Below are positions 1 through 8,108 of a DNA stretch of 64,000 nucleotides, in pieces (position 1 is the first letter of the stretch; each line of letters opens with the position of its first letter). Source of the DNA: Phycisphaerae bacterium. GTDB taxonomy: Bacteria; Planctomycetota; Phycisphaerae; Sedimentisphaerales; Anaerohalosphaeraceae. Both the position numbers and the translations under genes were made by a program. The notes below the pieces were generated by a model. It worked only from the letters and a program-made list of their open reading frames with translations, did no database searches and was not told the origin of the DNA. The stretch lies in NCBI GenBank assembly GCA_018052735.1, contig JAGPMT010000007.1:29622-93621 (forward strand). Reading direction: 5' to 3'.

Positions 1-111
1 GCCGATTGTTTAGTAAAAGTTGGAGTTTTACAGAACTTTATACCTCGATAAACATCAGATTCATTGCAGGTGAGAAATAGACCGGTTAACAAAGACTCCC
101 CACACTGATGG

Positions 112-1134
112 TCACTGCTTGTTTCCTACGTGATGAGGACCCAATAGATGCACTATCATCCCCGGCAAAGAGGCAGCGATCCATGTTATCCGCTGACACA
201 ATGCCAACGCAGTAACGGATTCTAAGTCTGCATGGGCAAAGGTTACAAACAAAAATACCACCCCCCCTTCCAGAATTCCAATACCGGCTATGCTGATAGG
301 GATAGAACCGATAATCCATACTATCGGGAAAAAAACAAAATAATATCCCCAACAGGCCCCTATTCCAAGTTCACGCCCTATAGCCCAATATGATAAAATT
401 ACAATACTTTGCAACAAAAGTGTCAAACCGAAACTTACAACAAGAACCAGAGGATAATGATAATAAATCGTAATTACTTCTTTCAGTTGACCCCAAAAAT
501 ATAAAACTCTCTCGAACAGTCTTTTAAGGATCACCTCAAAATTAATCCAACGTCCTAAAACAAAAACAGATATAACTATTAGGACAACTAATATAACTGA
601 ATAAAACCGGATATGAGGGTATCTTTCCAATAAGGAACTTATTAACGAATTTGAATGGCTGACTTGCAGCATGCCTTTTTGGCCGCGCATAAAAAGCAAA
701 TAACCGGCAACCGCAATAATTAAGGTAGAAACCAGACCCATAATTCTGTCAATGATCACGCCAAGAGCGGCCTGAAGTTTTTTGGGACTATGCTGAGATA
801 CATACCAAGCACGAATCAAATCACCGCCGACAGAACTGGGCATAAAGTTATTGAAAAATAAACCCAGAAAAGTCAGCTTAATTGTCAACCATAGAGAAAT
901 CGCCACTCCTTGTGCACGCAGAAAAATCCACCACCGGAGCCCCAATAATGCCTGAGAAAATATATAGATTAAACTTGCCGCCGGCAGCACAAGAGGATGC
1001 ATGCGCTTCAAAGTCAAGCCAACCTGCCGAAAATCAACATCTTTAAAAATAATATAGCACGCAACGGCCGCTATAACGATGCGAAGCAACAGTAACAGAC
1101 GCGGCTTGAGTTTTTGGTTTTCTTTTGTCGTCAA
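112..1134 (-). CDS. LPG-synthase-TM / UPF0104 family membrane protein
   Basis: About 340 residues, almost entirely hydrophobic, with around eight predicted membrane segments. The conserved family patch 'NNFMPSSVGGDLIRAW' sits in the first third, and the C-terminal segment 'SIAGIGILEGGVVFL' is typical of the lysylphosphatidylglycerol-synthase transmembrane family (UPF0104/AglD-like). Known members are flippases or lipid/glycosyl-associated membrane proteins; the cytoplasmic aminoacyl-transfer domain of MprF is absent, so this is not a complete LPG synthase. An open frame continues upstream to 1263, but that would overlap hisI. A TTG at 1134, preceded by AGAGG at good spacing, gives the usual family length, so I chose it. 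It is divergent from hisI. The substrate cannot be told from sequence. Confidence 0.8.
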   Translation of the reverse strand: MTTKENQKLKPRLLLLLRIVIAAVACYIIFKDVDFRQVGLTLKRMHPLVLPAASLIYIFSQALLGLRWWIFLRAQGVAISLWLTIKLTFLGLFFNNFMPSSVGGDLIRAWYVSQHSPKKLQAALGVIIDRIMGLVSTLIIAVAGYLLFMRGQKGMLQVSHSNSLISSLLERYPHIRFYSVILVVLIVISVFVLGRWINFEVILKRLFERVLYFWGQLKEVITIYYHYPLVLVVSFGLTLLLQSIVILSYWAIGRELGIGACWGYYFVFFPIVWIIGSIPISIAGIGILEGGVVFLFVTFAHADLESVTALALCQRITWIAASLPGMIVHLLGPHHVGNKQ

Positions 1135-1250
1135 TAGCAAACCTCTGGAAAATTTCTTGTTTTTCAATAAGATAGCGATTAAAAACAGCAACTGCAATAG
1201 TAGCGACGGATATTTTGGATAAGAAAATCGAAAATCAGGAGTTTTGTAAG

Positions 1251-1661
1251 GTGAGCATAACAAATAAAGAAATTGAAGATGGACTAAGTTTTAAGCCCAA
1301 ATTTGACGCCTCTGGATTAATTACCGCTATTTCTCAGGATGCCCAAACCGGACAAATCCTAATGGTCGCCTATATGAATGAGGAGGCACTCAAGCTGACC
1401 CTCCAGACAGGCAACGCTGTCTTCTACAGCCGGTCGCGAAAGAAATTATGGAAAAAAGGAGAAGAATCCGGCCACGTCCAGAAAGTGCGCCAGATACTTG
1501 TGGACTGCGACCAAGATTGCCTGATATTAAAAGTTACTGTCGATCAAGGCCAATGCCATGTCGGCTACCAATCCTGCTTCTATCGCCAGGTCGTCAGTGA
1601 TAAAACACTGGAATTCATATCCGAAAAAACGTATGACCCCAAACAGGTTTATAAAAAATAA
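1251..1661 (+). CDS. hisI: Phosphoribosyl-AMP cyclohydrolase
   Basis: Third step of histidine synthesis: opens the adenine ring of phosphoribosyl-AMP. The protein is about 136 residues, a monofunctional HisI without the HisE pyrophosphohydrolase domain. Diagnostic stretches are '[17 protein letters not shown]', '[16 protein letters not shown]' and the metal-site region '[26 protein letters not shown]' (seen as two adjoining blocks), with the zinc-binding cysteines in CHVG and SCF. The frame is open to a TTG at 1215, but the GTG at 1251 has AGGAG at 1237-1241 with a 9-base gap, so I prefer it. No other his gene is in the window, so the pathway is scattered. Confidence 0.93.
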   Translation: MSITNKEIEDGLSFKPKFDASGLITAISQDAQTGQILMVAYMNEEALKLTLQTGNAVFYSRSRKKLWKKGEESGHVQKVRQILVDCDQDCLILKVTVDQGQCHVGYQSCFYRQVVSDKTLEFISEKTYDPKQVYKK

Positions 1662-1763
1662 TCTTTCTCTGTGAAAATTGTATAAAGATTTGAATTTTAT
1701 AAATTTATAGATGCCAAAAACACAAAGGTTTCTAATTCGCTTAGAAAAAACATAAAAATTTGG

Positions 1764-1793
1764 TTGACAGAATTCAAATAAGTTTGCTAAAAG
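1764..1793 (+). promoter_or_regulatory. Sigma-70-type promoter for candidate small RNA
   Basis: A perfect -35 box TTGACA (1764-1769) is followed after 18 bases by TAAAAG (1788-1793), a 4 of 6 match to the -10 consensus. It lies in AT-rich intergenic DNA 100 bases after hisI and immediately before the structured element at 1799-1876. The next gene starts 320 bases further on, past a strong terminator, so the promoter appears to serve the short RNA. Confidence 0.5.
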
Positions 1794-1798
1794 GAAGA

Positions 1799-1876
1799 TG
1801 CTCCTTCTGCCGCCTGTGGTAAGCCCTGGGAAGTACACCGACTTCCTCCTCCTTAAGCCACAGGCGGATTTTTTTT
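1799..1876 (+). ncRNA. Candidate structured small RNA ending in an intrinsic terminator
   Basis: A 10-bp perfect stem (CCGCCTGTGG 1810-1819 with CCACAGGCGG 1858-1867) is extended by TAAG/CTTA (1820-1823 with 1852-1855) across an AG bulge. Inside it sits a second perfect hairpin, GGAAGT (1829-1834) and ACTTCC (1841-1846), with a six-base loop. A run of eight T follows at 1869-1876. A TTGACA promoter lies just upstream. I do not recognise it as 6S, SRP, tmRNA, RNase P or any riboswitch class I know. The minimal reading is a two-tier terminator; the promoter placement makes a roughly 78-nt independent transcript more attractive. It overlaps no believable coding sequence. Confidence 0.45.
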
Positions 1877-2117
1877 GCATAAAAAACCGTAATTAAATCA
1901 CCACAAGGAGACCAAATAAATCTTGATTTTTCCCGATTCCTGCTGGTCAATAAATCCTTAAATAACTGTCTTTTAGGCTTTTATTGTGGTTTGATTTTCT
2001 CGATAAAATAAAGAATTTATTGAGTTTTCCAAGCAATAAGATATACTTCAAGCTGATTATATTAACGTTTGGTTTTTTTATAGTTGTTCTTTCTATCATA
2101 TTTGAAAGGAGTTATTT

Positions 2118-3221
2118 ATGCTGTTATATGTTTTGCGATTTTTATTCTTTATCACCTCAACGGCTTTTCTATTGGTGGGACTCAATCGTACCGCTAAAAC
2201 AGACCAAGATATTTACATCTTTTATGCAGCTCTGATACTGACAGTCGTTTTCATAGCCGTCGAATGGCTTACGCCTAAAAAAGCTCTCTTCACACTAACA
2301 GGAGTCTTTTTTGGCCTACTGGTCGGCATGGTTATCAACTGGGCTGTAAACTGGATAATCATGATGATGAATGACCTGTTCTGGCAGCTGCCGCCCAATA
2401 CCCTTCGCATGGGAACATGGTTTGCAGATTTGTGTATATGTTTTTTATGCATCAGTATTGTGATCCGAACCAAGGACGATTTCCGTTTTTTAGTGCCTTA
2501 TGTTGAGTTCACTCGGCAAACTCGCGGTTTGCGGCCTTTGGTACTGGATACATCTGTTATCATTGACGGCCGCATTGCAGACATTGCCCAGACCAAGCTT
2601 TTTGACGCCCCGCTGATTGTGCCCCGATTTGTGCTCAATGAACTGCAGCTTATTGCGGACTCGCCGGATAAAATCAAACGCAATCGGGGCCGGCGCGGGT
2701 TGGATATGCTCAATAAACTCCAGCATAGTCCTGTCGTAGAAATTACGGTTGACGATACTCCCCCGCCCGGACTTGACGACAAAAGCGAAGTTGACCAGAA
2801 ATTGGTTGCTTTTACGAAAAACTGCGATGGGCGTCTGGTTACTAACGACTTTAATCTCAACAAGGTTGCATCCCTGCGCGGGGTGGATGTCATAAACATC
2901 AATGATTTGGCAAATGCCCTTAAAACAGTTACTTTGCCGGGTGAAACCATGTCCGTCAAGATACTCCGTGTAGGAGAAGATCCTCATCAGGGAGTTGGAT
3001 ATCTTGAAGACGGCACAATGGTTGTAGTTGAAGGTGCCAATGATAAGATTGGGCAAACCGTTACTTTTGCCGTGACCAGTGCGCTGCAAACCTCCGCCGG
3101 CCGGATGATTTTCGGCAAATGCGACAATGCCGGCGGCCCCGCAACCAATGAGAATGCCGGTTTGGAGCGAAATGGTTCGTATGACTCCAGAAAACGGCGA
3201 CGGTCTTATCCAAATACATAA
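2118..3221 (+). CDS. PIN/TRAM-domain membrane protein (YacL-like)
   Basis: Predicted membrane-anchored PIN-domain ribonuclease. The N-terminal ~120 residues contain about four transmembrane helices. A PIN domain follows with its acidic residues in place ('LVLDTSVIIDGRIAD', 'PRFVLNELQLIAD' and 'LVTNDFNLNKVA'). The C-terminal part is a TRAM-like RNA-binding fold ('VKILRVGEDPHQGVGYLEDGTMV' region). This matches the length and order of Bacillus YacL. The start has AAAGGAG seven bases upstream. The last ~30 residues are polar and unlike the family core. Its stop overlaps the next start by one base (TAATG), so translation is probably coupled to the PatB-like gene. The RNA target is unknown. Confidence 0.88.
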   Translation: MLLYVLRFLFFITSTAFLLVGLNRTAKTDQDIYIFYAALILTVVFIAVEWLTPKKALFTLTGVFFGLLVGMVINWAVNWIIMMMNDLFWQLPPNTLRMGTWFADLCICFLCISIVIRTKDDFRFLVPYVEFTRQTRGLRPLVLDTSVIIDGRIADIAQTKLFDAPLIVPRFVLNELQLIADSPDKIKRNRGRRGLDMLNKLQHSPVVEITVDDTPPPGLDDKSEVDQKLVAFTKNCDGRLVTNDFNLNKVASLRGVDVININDLANALKTVTLPGETMSVKILRVGEDPHQGVGYLEDGTMVVVEGANDKIGQTVTFAVTSALQTSAGRMIFGKCDNAGGPATNENAGLERNGSYDSRKRRRSYPNT

Positions 3222-4390
3222 TGAATCCTGTCCCCAATCATCGAAAGCCGCCCTCGTGGCTCGTTGACAGACGGAATACAGACAGCCTGAAATGGCGAAA
3301 GTATCAGAATACGGATATCCTGCCGCTGTGGGTAGCAGATATGGACTTTCGATGTGCTGAACCGATTATTGAAGCTCTTCATAAACGGGTTCAGGAGGGC
3401 ATTTTCGGCTATGGCGCTGTTCCTCCGGCCGCTGTTGAGGCAGTGATGGGCTGGCTTGAAAAGCAGCATCAGTGGCACATCGAGCCGGACTGGATTGTAT
3501 GGGTGCCGGGGCTGGTGTCAGCGCTTCATATTGCATGCCGGGCATTTACAGAACAAGATGAGCACGTTCTGACATTTACACCTGTTTATCCTCCCTTTCT
3601 ATCCGCTCCTCGGCTTTCAGGCCGCAGCCTTATAGTATGTCCGCTGAACAATGAAAATGGACATTACCGCATCGATTTTCACAGACTGCAGAAAATCCTG
3701 ACCGACAAAACTCGCCTTCTTATCCTGTGCAGTCCGCACAATCCCATCGGCAGAGTCTGGACCAAAGACGAATTGCTGAAAATAATAGAAATCTGCAGTG
3801 AGCGAAATATTCTGCTGTGTTCCGATGAAATCCATTGCGATTTGATTTTAGACAAATCTGTACAGCATATTCCAACTGCGGCGTTAATGCATGGTGCAGA
3901 AAACAGAATTATTACATTGATGTCGCCTGCAAAAACATTTAATTTGCCCGGACTCAGCTGCGGATTTGCCGTCATTCCCGATATCCAGCTGCGCCGCCGA
4001 TTCATTCAAACGGCAAGCGGAATTGTCCCGCATGTAAATGTCTTCGGCTACACGGCCTGCGCAGCTGCTTTTTCCGAGGGATTGCCGTGGCTGCAGGAGG
4101 TGCTGGACTATCTCCGCGAAAATCATCGTATTCTTTATGAAACGGTGAACGAAACACCGGGATTATCGATGGGCAACGTGCAAGCCACTTATCTTGCGTG
4201 GATAGATGTCAGCAGACTGAACATCTCGAAGCCGGCGGCTTTTTTCGAGCAGGCCGGCGTGGGCGTGATGGACGGCGCCGACTTTGGGCAGGCAGGATTT
4301 GTACGGCTTAATTTCGCTTGTAATCGGGATATTCTCTTAACAGCTTTAGACCGGATAAAACAGGCCGTCACCAATCATGTATGCGAATAA
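3221..4390 (+). CDS. PatB/MalY-type PLP aminotransferase-fold C-S lyase
   Basis: Fold-type I PLP enzyme of 389 residues, in the length range of PatB/MalY cystathionine beta-lyases. Visible signatures are 'LPLWVADMDFRCAEPI' near the N terminus (typical of this subfamily), 'SPHNPIGRVWTKDEL', 'CSDEIHCDLI' and the PLP-lysine region 'MSPAKTFNLPGLSCGF' around residue 238. It probably cleaves cystathionine or other cysteine conjugates to a thiol, pyruvate and ammonia. Family members can instead act as aminotransferases or regulators, so the exact substrate is inference. It is coupled to the PIN/TRAM gene by a TAATG overlap. Confidence 0.87.
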   Translation: MNPVPNHRKPPSWLVDRRNTDSLKWRKYQNTDILPLWVADMDFRCAEPIIEALHKRVQEGIFGYGAVPPAAVEAVMGWLEKQHQWHIEPDWIVWVPGLVSALHIACRAFTEQDEHVLTFTPVYPPFLSAPRLSGRSLIVCPLNNENGHYRIDFHRLQKILTDKTRLLILCSPHNPIGRVWTKDELLKIIEICSERNILLCSDEIHCDLILDKSVQHIPTAALMHGAENRIITLMSPAKTFNLPGLSCGFAVIPDIQLRRRFIQTASGIVPHVNVFGYTACAAAFSEGLPWLQEVLDYLRENHRILYETVNETPGLSMGNVQATYLAWIDVSRLNISKPAAFFEQAGVGVMDGADFGQAGFVRLNFACNRDILLTALDRIKQAVTNHVCE

Positions 4391-4536
4391 GCATCACAAA
4401 AAAATTGAAAGGTTTGGGCTTTGCCCTTACACCATACAGTTGTTCAGAACCATTAAAAAATATAGCCGTCCGATTATAGGATATCTTACGCTTTGTTCAT
4501 ATAATGCTGTTTTTTAATGCAAGCTGGAAATAAGGC

Positions 4537-6342
4537 ATGAAACATTATCAAGTTCATTTCAAGCCGGATGATGTGACGGCCATTGTTCATGCAGGAGCAA
4601 CCCTGCTGGAGGCCGCAGGTCAGGCGGGAATTATCCTTGCTAATCCCTGCGGGGGCATCGGCCGATGCGGCAAATGCAAAGTTCAGCTTCTGCCTTCTGG
4701 CAAAGAAGTTCTGGCCTGCCAATTCCGGATTGACCATAATTTAACTGTTCAAGTTCCAGATTCCAGCAGGTTTTTCCTGCAGAAAATTCTTGAGCAAGGA
4801 ACCGAACACCACACCCTTGCAGAACCTGCAATATTAAAAATCTTTATTGATACTCCCCCCGCATCCATCGATGACTTTTGTGAGCTGTTATCCGACAAAA
4901 TTCAGCTTCCGTTTACTCTGCAAGATTCTATAAACACACAAGCCGCAGAATCTCTGAATCTCTGGCGGAAAACGGGAGTAACCGTAATTTTTGCATTATC
5001 TTCCGTTGGAAATGACAAACCAACCTATCGAGTAACCGGATTTGAAACGGGCAATACCACCGACGTTCTTTATGGAATAGCCGTTGATATTGGCACAACC
5101 ACCATCGTAGCACATCTGCTGGATTTAAATACAGGCCGCCGCGCAGCTACCGTTTCTGCCTGCAATCCCCAGTCTCAATATGGCGCGGACGTTATCAGCA
5201 GAATTGGGTATGCAGAAACAGATGAAGGATTGCTGCAATTGCACCGATCCGTCATCGATTGCCTGAACGAATTGATTCATAAAGCAGCAACGGCGGGAAG
5301 TATTGACTGCAGCTGTATCTATGAAATTGCCGTTGTCGGCAATACGACAATGAATCACCTTTTTCTCAACTATCCGGTTAAGCAGCTCGGACAAGCCCCT
5401 TACCGGCCTTATTCCCTGCTTGCAGCCGATCGCAGCCCATCTCAACTACAAATTACAATCAATCCGGCCGGAAATATCCATACCGCAGCTAATATCGCCG
5501 GCTTTATAGGTTCTGACACAGTCGCATCTGTTCTGGCCTGCAAGATGGAGGCTGCTTCAGAAAATATCCTTTTAGTGGACATTGGGACCAATGGGGAAAT
5601 CGTTCTGGCAGCAAGTGGTCATTTGCTGGCAGCCAGCTGTGCCGCTGGTCCGGCATTGGAGGGAGCAGGGATTGAATTTGGAAGCCGGGCCCAAAAAGGA
5701 GCGATCGAGCGGGTTCTATATGACGGATGCGATATTTATGTTGATGTCATTGAGTCCGATACAGCCCTTACAATCTGCGGAAGCGGACTGATTGATGCGG
5801 CAGCTGTTTTATTAGAGGCAGATATCATTGAATCATCCGGGCAATTCCGGACTCCAGAAACTCTTTCACCATTTACCGCACCATCTATCCGTAATCGCCT
5901 GATTGCTTATAAGGGTAAACCGGCATTTGTTTTAGCCGGCACGTATAAAAACCAACAATGGAAAAATCCTGTTCTGCTGACCCAGAAAGACATCCGTCAG
6001 CTGCAGCTTGCCAAGGCAGCCATTCGTACAGGCATTGAACTGCTGTTAAAAGAGGCAAAGATAGATGCAGAAAATATTGGTAAAGTCCTGTTGGCAGGAG
6101 CCTTTGGAAATTACATCCAAAAAGACAGTGCTGTAAGAATCGGCCTATTGCCGCCTATTCCGCTTGAAAAAATCCATTTTGTCGGGAACGCCGCTGGTAC
6201 CGGAGCAGAAATGATTCTTATCAGCAGTCAGATGCGGCAGCAGGCTGTTCGACTGGCACAGTCGATCTGTTATGTTGAAATTGCCAGACAAAACTCGTTT
6301 CAATCGGTCTTCGGCGAATCCCTCCTGTTCCCTGAAAAATGA
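4537..6342 (+). CDS. Ferredoxin-ASKHA protein, corrinoid activation type (RACo/RamA-like, DUF4445)
   Basis: Protein of 601 residues. The N terminus is a plant-type 2Fe-2S ferredoxin domain with cysteines at about 38, 44, 47 and 61 ('NPCGGIGRCGKCKVQ', then C61). An ATP-binding ASKHA module begins near residue 178 ('YGIAVDIGTTTIVAHL') with further phosphate-loop motifs ('VDIGTNGEIVLA', 'LLAGAFGNYIQ'). The layout is that of RACo/RamA, which use ATP to drive reduction of inactive Co(II) corrinoid to Co(I) in methyltransferases. No corrinoid protein or methyltransferase is in the window, so the partner is unknown. The stop is followed directly by a long terminator hairpin. Confidence 0.88.
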   Translation: MKHYQVHFKPDDVTAIVHAGATLLEAAGQAGIILANPCGGIGRCGKCKVQLLPSGKEVLACQFRIDHNLTVQVPDSSRFFLQKILEQGTEHHTLAEPAILKIFIDTPPASIDDFCELLSDKIQLPFTLQDSINTQAAESLNLWRKTGVTVIFALSSVGNDKPTYRVTGFETGNTTDVLYGIAVDIGTTTIVAHLLDLNTGRRAATVSACNPQSQYGADVISRIGYAETDEGLLQLHRSVIDCLNELIHKAATAGSIDCSCIYEIAVVGNTTMNHLFLNYPVKQLGQAPYRPYSLLAADRSPSQLQITINPAGNIHTAANIAGFIGSDTVASVLACKMEAASENILLVDIGTNGEIVLAASGHLLAASCAAGPALEGAGIEFGSRAQKGAIERVLYDGCDIYVDVIESDTALTICGSGLIDAAAVLLEADIIESSGQFRTPETLSPFTAPSIRNRLIAYKGKPAFVLAGTYKNQQWKNPVLLTQKDIRQLQLAKAAIRTGIELLLKEAKIDAENIGKVLLAGAFGNYIQKDSAVRIGLLPPIPLEKIHFVGNAAGTGAEMILISSQMRQQAVRLAQSICYVEIARQNSFQSVFGESLLFPEK

Positions 6343-6344
6343 AA

Positions 6345-6381
6345 GCCGCAAAAGAAGAATCTTGCCCTCTTCTTTTGCGGC
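6345..6381. terminator. Bidirectional terminator hairpin
   Basis: A perfect 14-bp inverted repeat (GCCGCAAAAGAAGA 6345-6358, TCTTCTTTTGCGGC 6368-6381) with a nine-base loop lies between two convergent genes, the RACo-like gene and the 26-residue peptide gene. On the minus strand it is followed by TTTCATTTTTC, a fair U-tract; on the plus strand the U-rich stretch comes about 11 bases later. Confidence 0.8.
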
Positions 6382-6443
6382 CTTGAATGCAATTTTTAGA
6401 ATGCCTCTCAAAAGGCACTCTGTTTCCTTATGCAATGAAAATA

Positions 6444-6524
6444 TTATGTTATCTTATGACGAACTTTCCATTTTGTCTTACGCTTCTTGCTGCCAATCTT
6501 TCTTCTTCGTCTCGGCTTAGCCAT
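6444..6524 (-). CDS. 26-residue highly basic peptide, ribosomal-protein-like
   Basis: A very short gene. The product begins MAKPRRRRKIGSKKRK and ends KWKVRHKIT; more than half of its residues are Arg or Lys. Evidence that it is real: AGGAG six bases before ATG, a consensus promoter immediately upstream (TTGCAT, 16 bp, TATAAT), and a 14-bp terminator hairpin after the stop. By size and composition it resembles small ribosome-associated basic proteins (bTHX, bL37 or bS22 types) but I cannot assign it to one of them. It is divergent from the 92-residue conserved-looking protein at 6626. Confidence 0.75.
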   Translation of the reverse strand: MAKPRRRRKIGSKKRKTKWKVRHKIT

Positions 6525-6574
6525 TTATTTCTCCTGGTAAACTTTCTTTCTTTTCAAAATCATTTTTGAGGGTT

Positions 6575-6602
6575 ATTATAAAAGTTTACAATGAGAATGC
6601 AA
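6575..6602 (-). promoter_or_regulatory. Promoter of the 26-residue basic peptide gene
   Basis: On the minus strand TTGCAT (6602-6597) and TATAAT (6580-6575) are separated by 16 bases. The -10 is a perfect match. Transcription would begin about 6568, giving a roughly 40-nt leader before the AGGAG and ATG at 6524. Confidence 0.65.
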
Positions 6603-6625
6603 GTATTTTTCGAGAGGAATAACTC

Positions 6626-6904
6626 ATGATTCAATGCAAGGATTGTGAATATTATTCACAGGATGAACACGGCCGCAGGACATTCAGATGCGACCCTTTT
6701 CAGAACATAAAAGAGCCTGAATGTCTCTTGAAATGGCAGCTCTTGCGTCTTGATCTTCTGGTTACTCATTATCAGACTATGATTGCTTGGCAAAACAAAA
6801 TGGCACCAATTCAAGACAAGATTCTCAAGTATGTTAAACGCGAACTTGACGACATCGATGAAGCAGACAAGTGGAAATTTGAAGACACAGAAGAACCAGA
6901 ATAG
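6626..6904 (+). CDS. Conserved-looking hypothetical protein, 92 residues
   Basis: Small soluble acidic protein with an N-terminal cysteine cluster: 'MIQCKDCEYYSQDEHGRRTFRCDPF' (read as two blocks) gives C4, C7 and C22, with a fourth cysteine near 33, suggesting a small zinc site. The C-terminal part is helical and acidic ('KRELDDIDEADKWKFED'). An AGAGGAA ribosome site precedes the ATG. I do not recognise the family. It is divergent from the basic-peptide gene and lies 150 bases upstream of the ECF sigma gene on the same strand. Confidence 0.75.
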   Translation: MIQCKDCEYYSQDEHGRRTFRCDPFQNIKEPECLLKWQLLRLDLLVTHYQTMIAWQNKMAPIQDKILKYVKRELDDIDEADKWKFEDTEEPE

Positions 6905-7054
6905 AGAATAAGCGGCCGGTTATTGAAATCATTCAAAGGGAAGGATTGTCTCCTTTAATGGCCTTTATTAAAAATCCTATTTTGCCGCTTCAAGAGCCGT
7001 TTTATGCAATAAGCAGACAAGTGTATCCGTCTTTTCATAAGAAGTCGTAATGTC

Positions 7055-7588
7055 ATGACTGAATCGTCAAGACTTGACAAGTTAATCAACCGATGTAAAA
7101 AAGGCGATCCGGAAGCATTTAACACGCTGATTGAATGCTATGCAGATCGCTGTTATGCATATTTTTACCGCTTAACCGGTCGGGCAGATATCAGTGAAGA
7201 ATTGTTAAGCGATCTGTTTATCCGGTTATTTCGAAAAATGCGATCTTATGAAAGCGGGTCTTTTGACAAATGGATATTTACCGTTGCATCGAATTTGTTT
7301 CGGGACTCGCTTCGTCGCCAATATAGACAGAAACGCCTGATAGAAGAAAAAACAGAGTTACTGAGACAGTCAGAATCTGCAGATAAATCCAATCCTGAAG
7401 TTTTTGATAAGCTTCAGTTGGCTCTGGAAAAACTCGATACAGAAACAGCCGAGTTAATTGTTTTACGCTACTACAGTCAAATGAGCTTTAAAGAATTAGC
7501 CCAAATGCGACAGGAACCTATTGGTACAACATTATCCAAAGTCCATCGGGGCATAAAAAAACTGCGTCAGATAATGGATGACTTATGA
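7055..7588 (+). CDS. ECF-type RNA polymerase sigma factor
   Basis: 177 residues, typical ECF length. Sigma region 2 is in the first half ('FYRLTGRADISEELLSDLF', then 'FDKWIFTVASNLFRDSLRR'), and region 4 helix-turn-helix at the C terminus ('ELIVLRYYSQMSFKELAQ', 'GTTLSKVHRGIKKLRQ'). The stop overlaps the next start by four bases (ATGA), so the sigma and the putative anti-sigma are translationally coupled. The regulon is unknown; by context it probably includes its own operon and envelope functions. Confidence 0.92.
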   Translation: MTESSRLDKLINRCKKGDPEAFNTLIECYADRCYAYFYRLTGRADISEELLSDLFIRLFRKMRSYESGSFDKWIFTVASNLFRDSLRRQYRQKRLIEEKTELLRQSESADKSNPEVFDKLQLALEKLDTETAELIVLRYYSQMSFKELAQMRQEPIGTTLSKVHRGIKKLRQIMDDL

Positions 7589-8103
7589 TGAATAATAAAG
7601 AACATTTAGAAGAACTGCTGCTTCAGTTTATGGACCGAAAGCAGGCTGTCGAAGCGGCCCGTGAGATTTCCGACGCCGATCGTCTGTTTGATGCTCAACC
7701 TTTGCCTGCCCTATCGAGGGACAGGTTATCGGCTGTTCAAGCAAAAATCCGGTTAGCAATAGAACAACAACGACGCCGGGCTTCAGAAATCCGATGGTTT
7801 AGCGCCGCCGCATCTATTGTAGCTGCAGCACTTCTTGTTGGATTATATGTTCTCAATCAAGCAGATAAAGACATTCAAATCCCTGCTTCTCTGTATTATG
7901 CTACAGCTTTAGATTGGAACAGAATGAACCGTTCTGATGATTCTGCCCTCTCTCAAATTGAAAACGAGCTGCGCGATGTGGCCGAATCGATGAAAAGCCT
8001 GTCGGAAGACACCTTTAAGCCGGTCAACACTCTTTCTCTGGATACAATGGAATTGGATGAAATAGAATCTTTGGTCAGAAATACCGAGTTTTGGAAAGGA
8101 TAA
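7585..8103 (+). CDS. Putative single-pass anti-sigma factor
   Basis: 172 residues: a charged cytoplasmic N-terminal ~70 residues ('LLQFMDRKQAVEAAREI'), one transmembrane helix ('FSAAASIVAAALLVGLYVL', about residues 72-91) and a ~80-residue periplasmic tail. That topology and the ATGA overlap with the ECF sigma gene fit an anti-sigma factor. No zinc-binding HxxxCxxC of the ZAS type is visible, so it would belong to a different anti-sigma group. Function is inferred from position and topology only. ATGATG at the start leaves a one-codon ambiguity. Confidence 0.7.
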   Translation: MMNNKEHLEELLLQFMDRKQAVEAAREISDADRLFDAQPLPALSRDRLSAVQAKIRLAIEQQRRRASEIRWFSAAASIVAAALLVGLYVLNQADKDIQIPASLYYATALDWNRMNRSDDSALSQIENELRDVAESMKSLSEDTFKPVNTLSLDTMELDEIESLVRNTEFWKG

Positions 8104-8108
8104 ACGAA

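Noticed and set aside
86..352. Minus-strand 88-codon frame at the left edge
   Set aside because: Lies inside the flippase-like gene in another frame; composition is not protein-like.
1984..2235. 83-codon plus-strand frame overlapping the PIN/TRAM gene start
   Set aside because: No ribosome site, and more than a third of it overlaps the well-supported gene at 2118 in another frame.
4391..4536. Cobalamin riboswitch before the RACo-like gene
   Set aside because: The gap is short and none of the conserved B12-box elements is visible.
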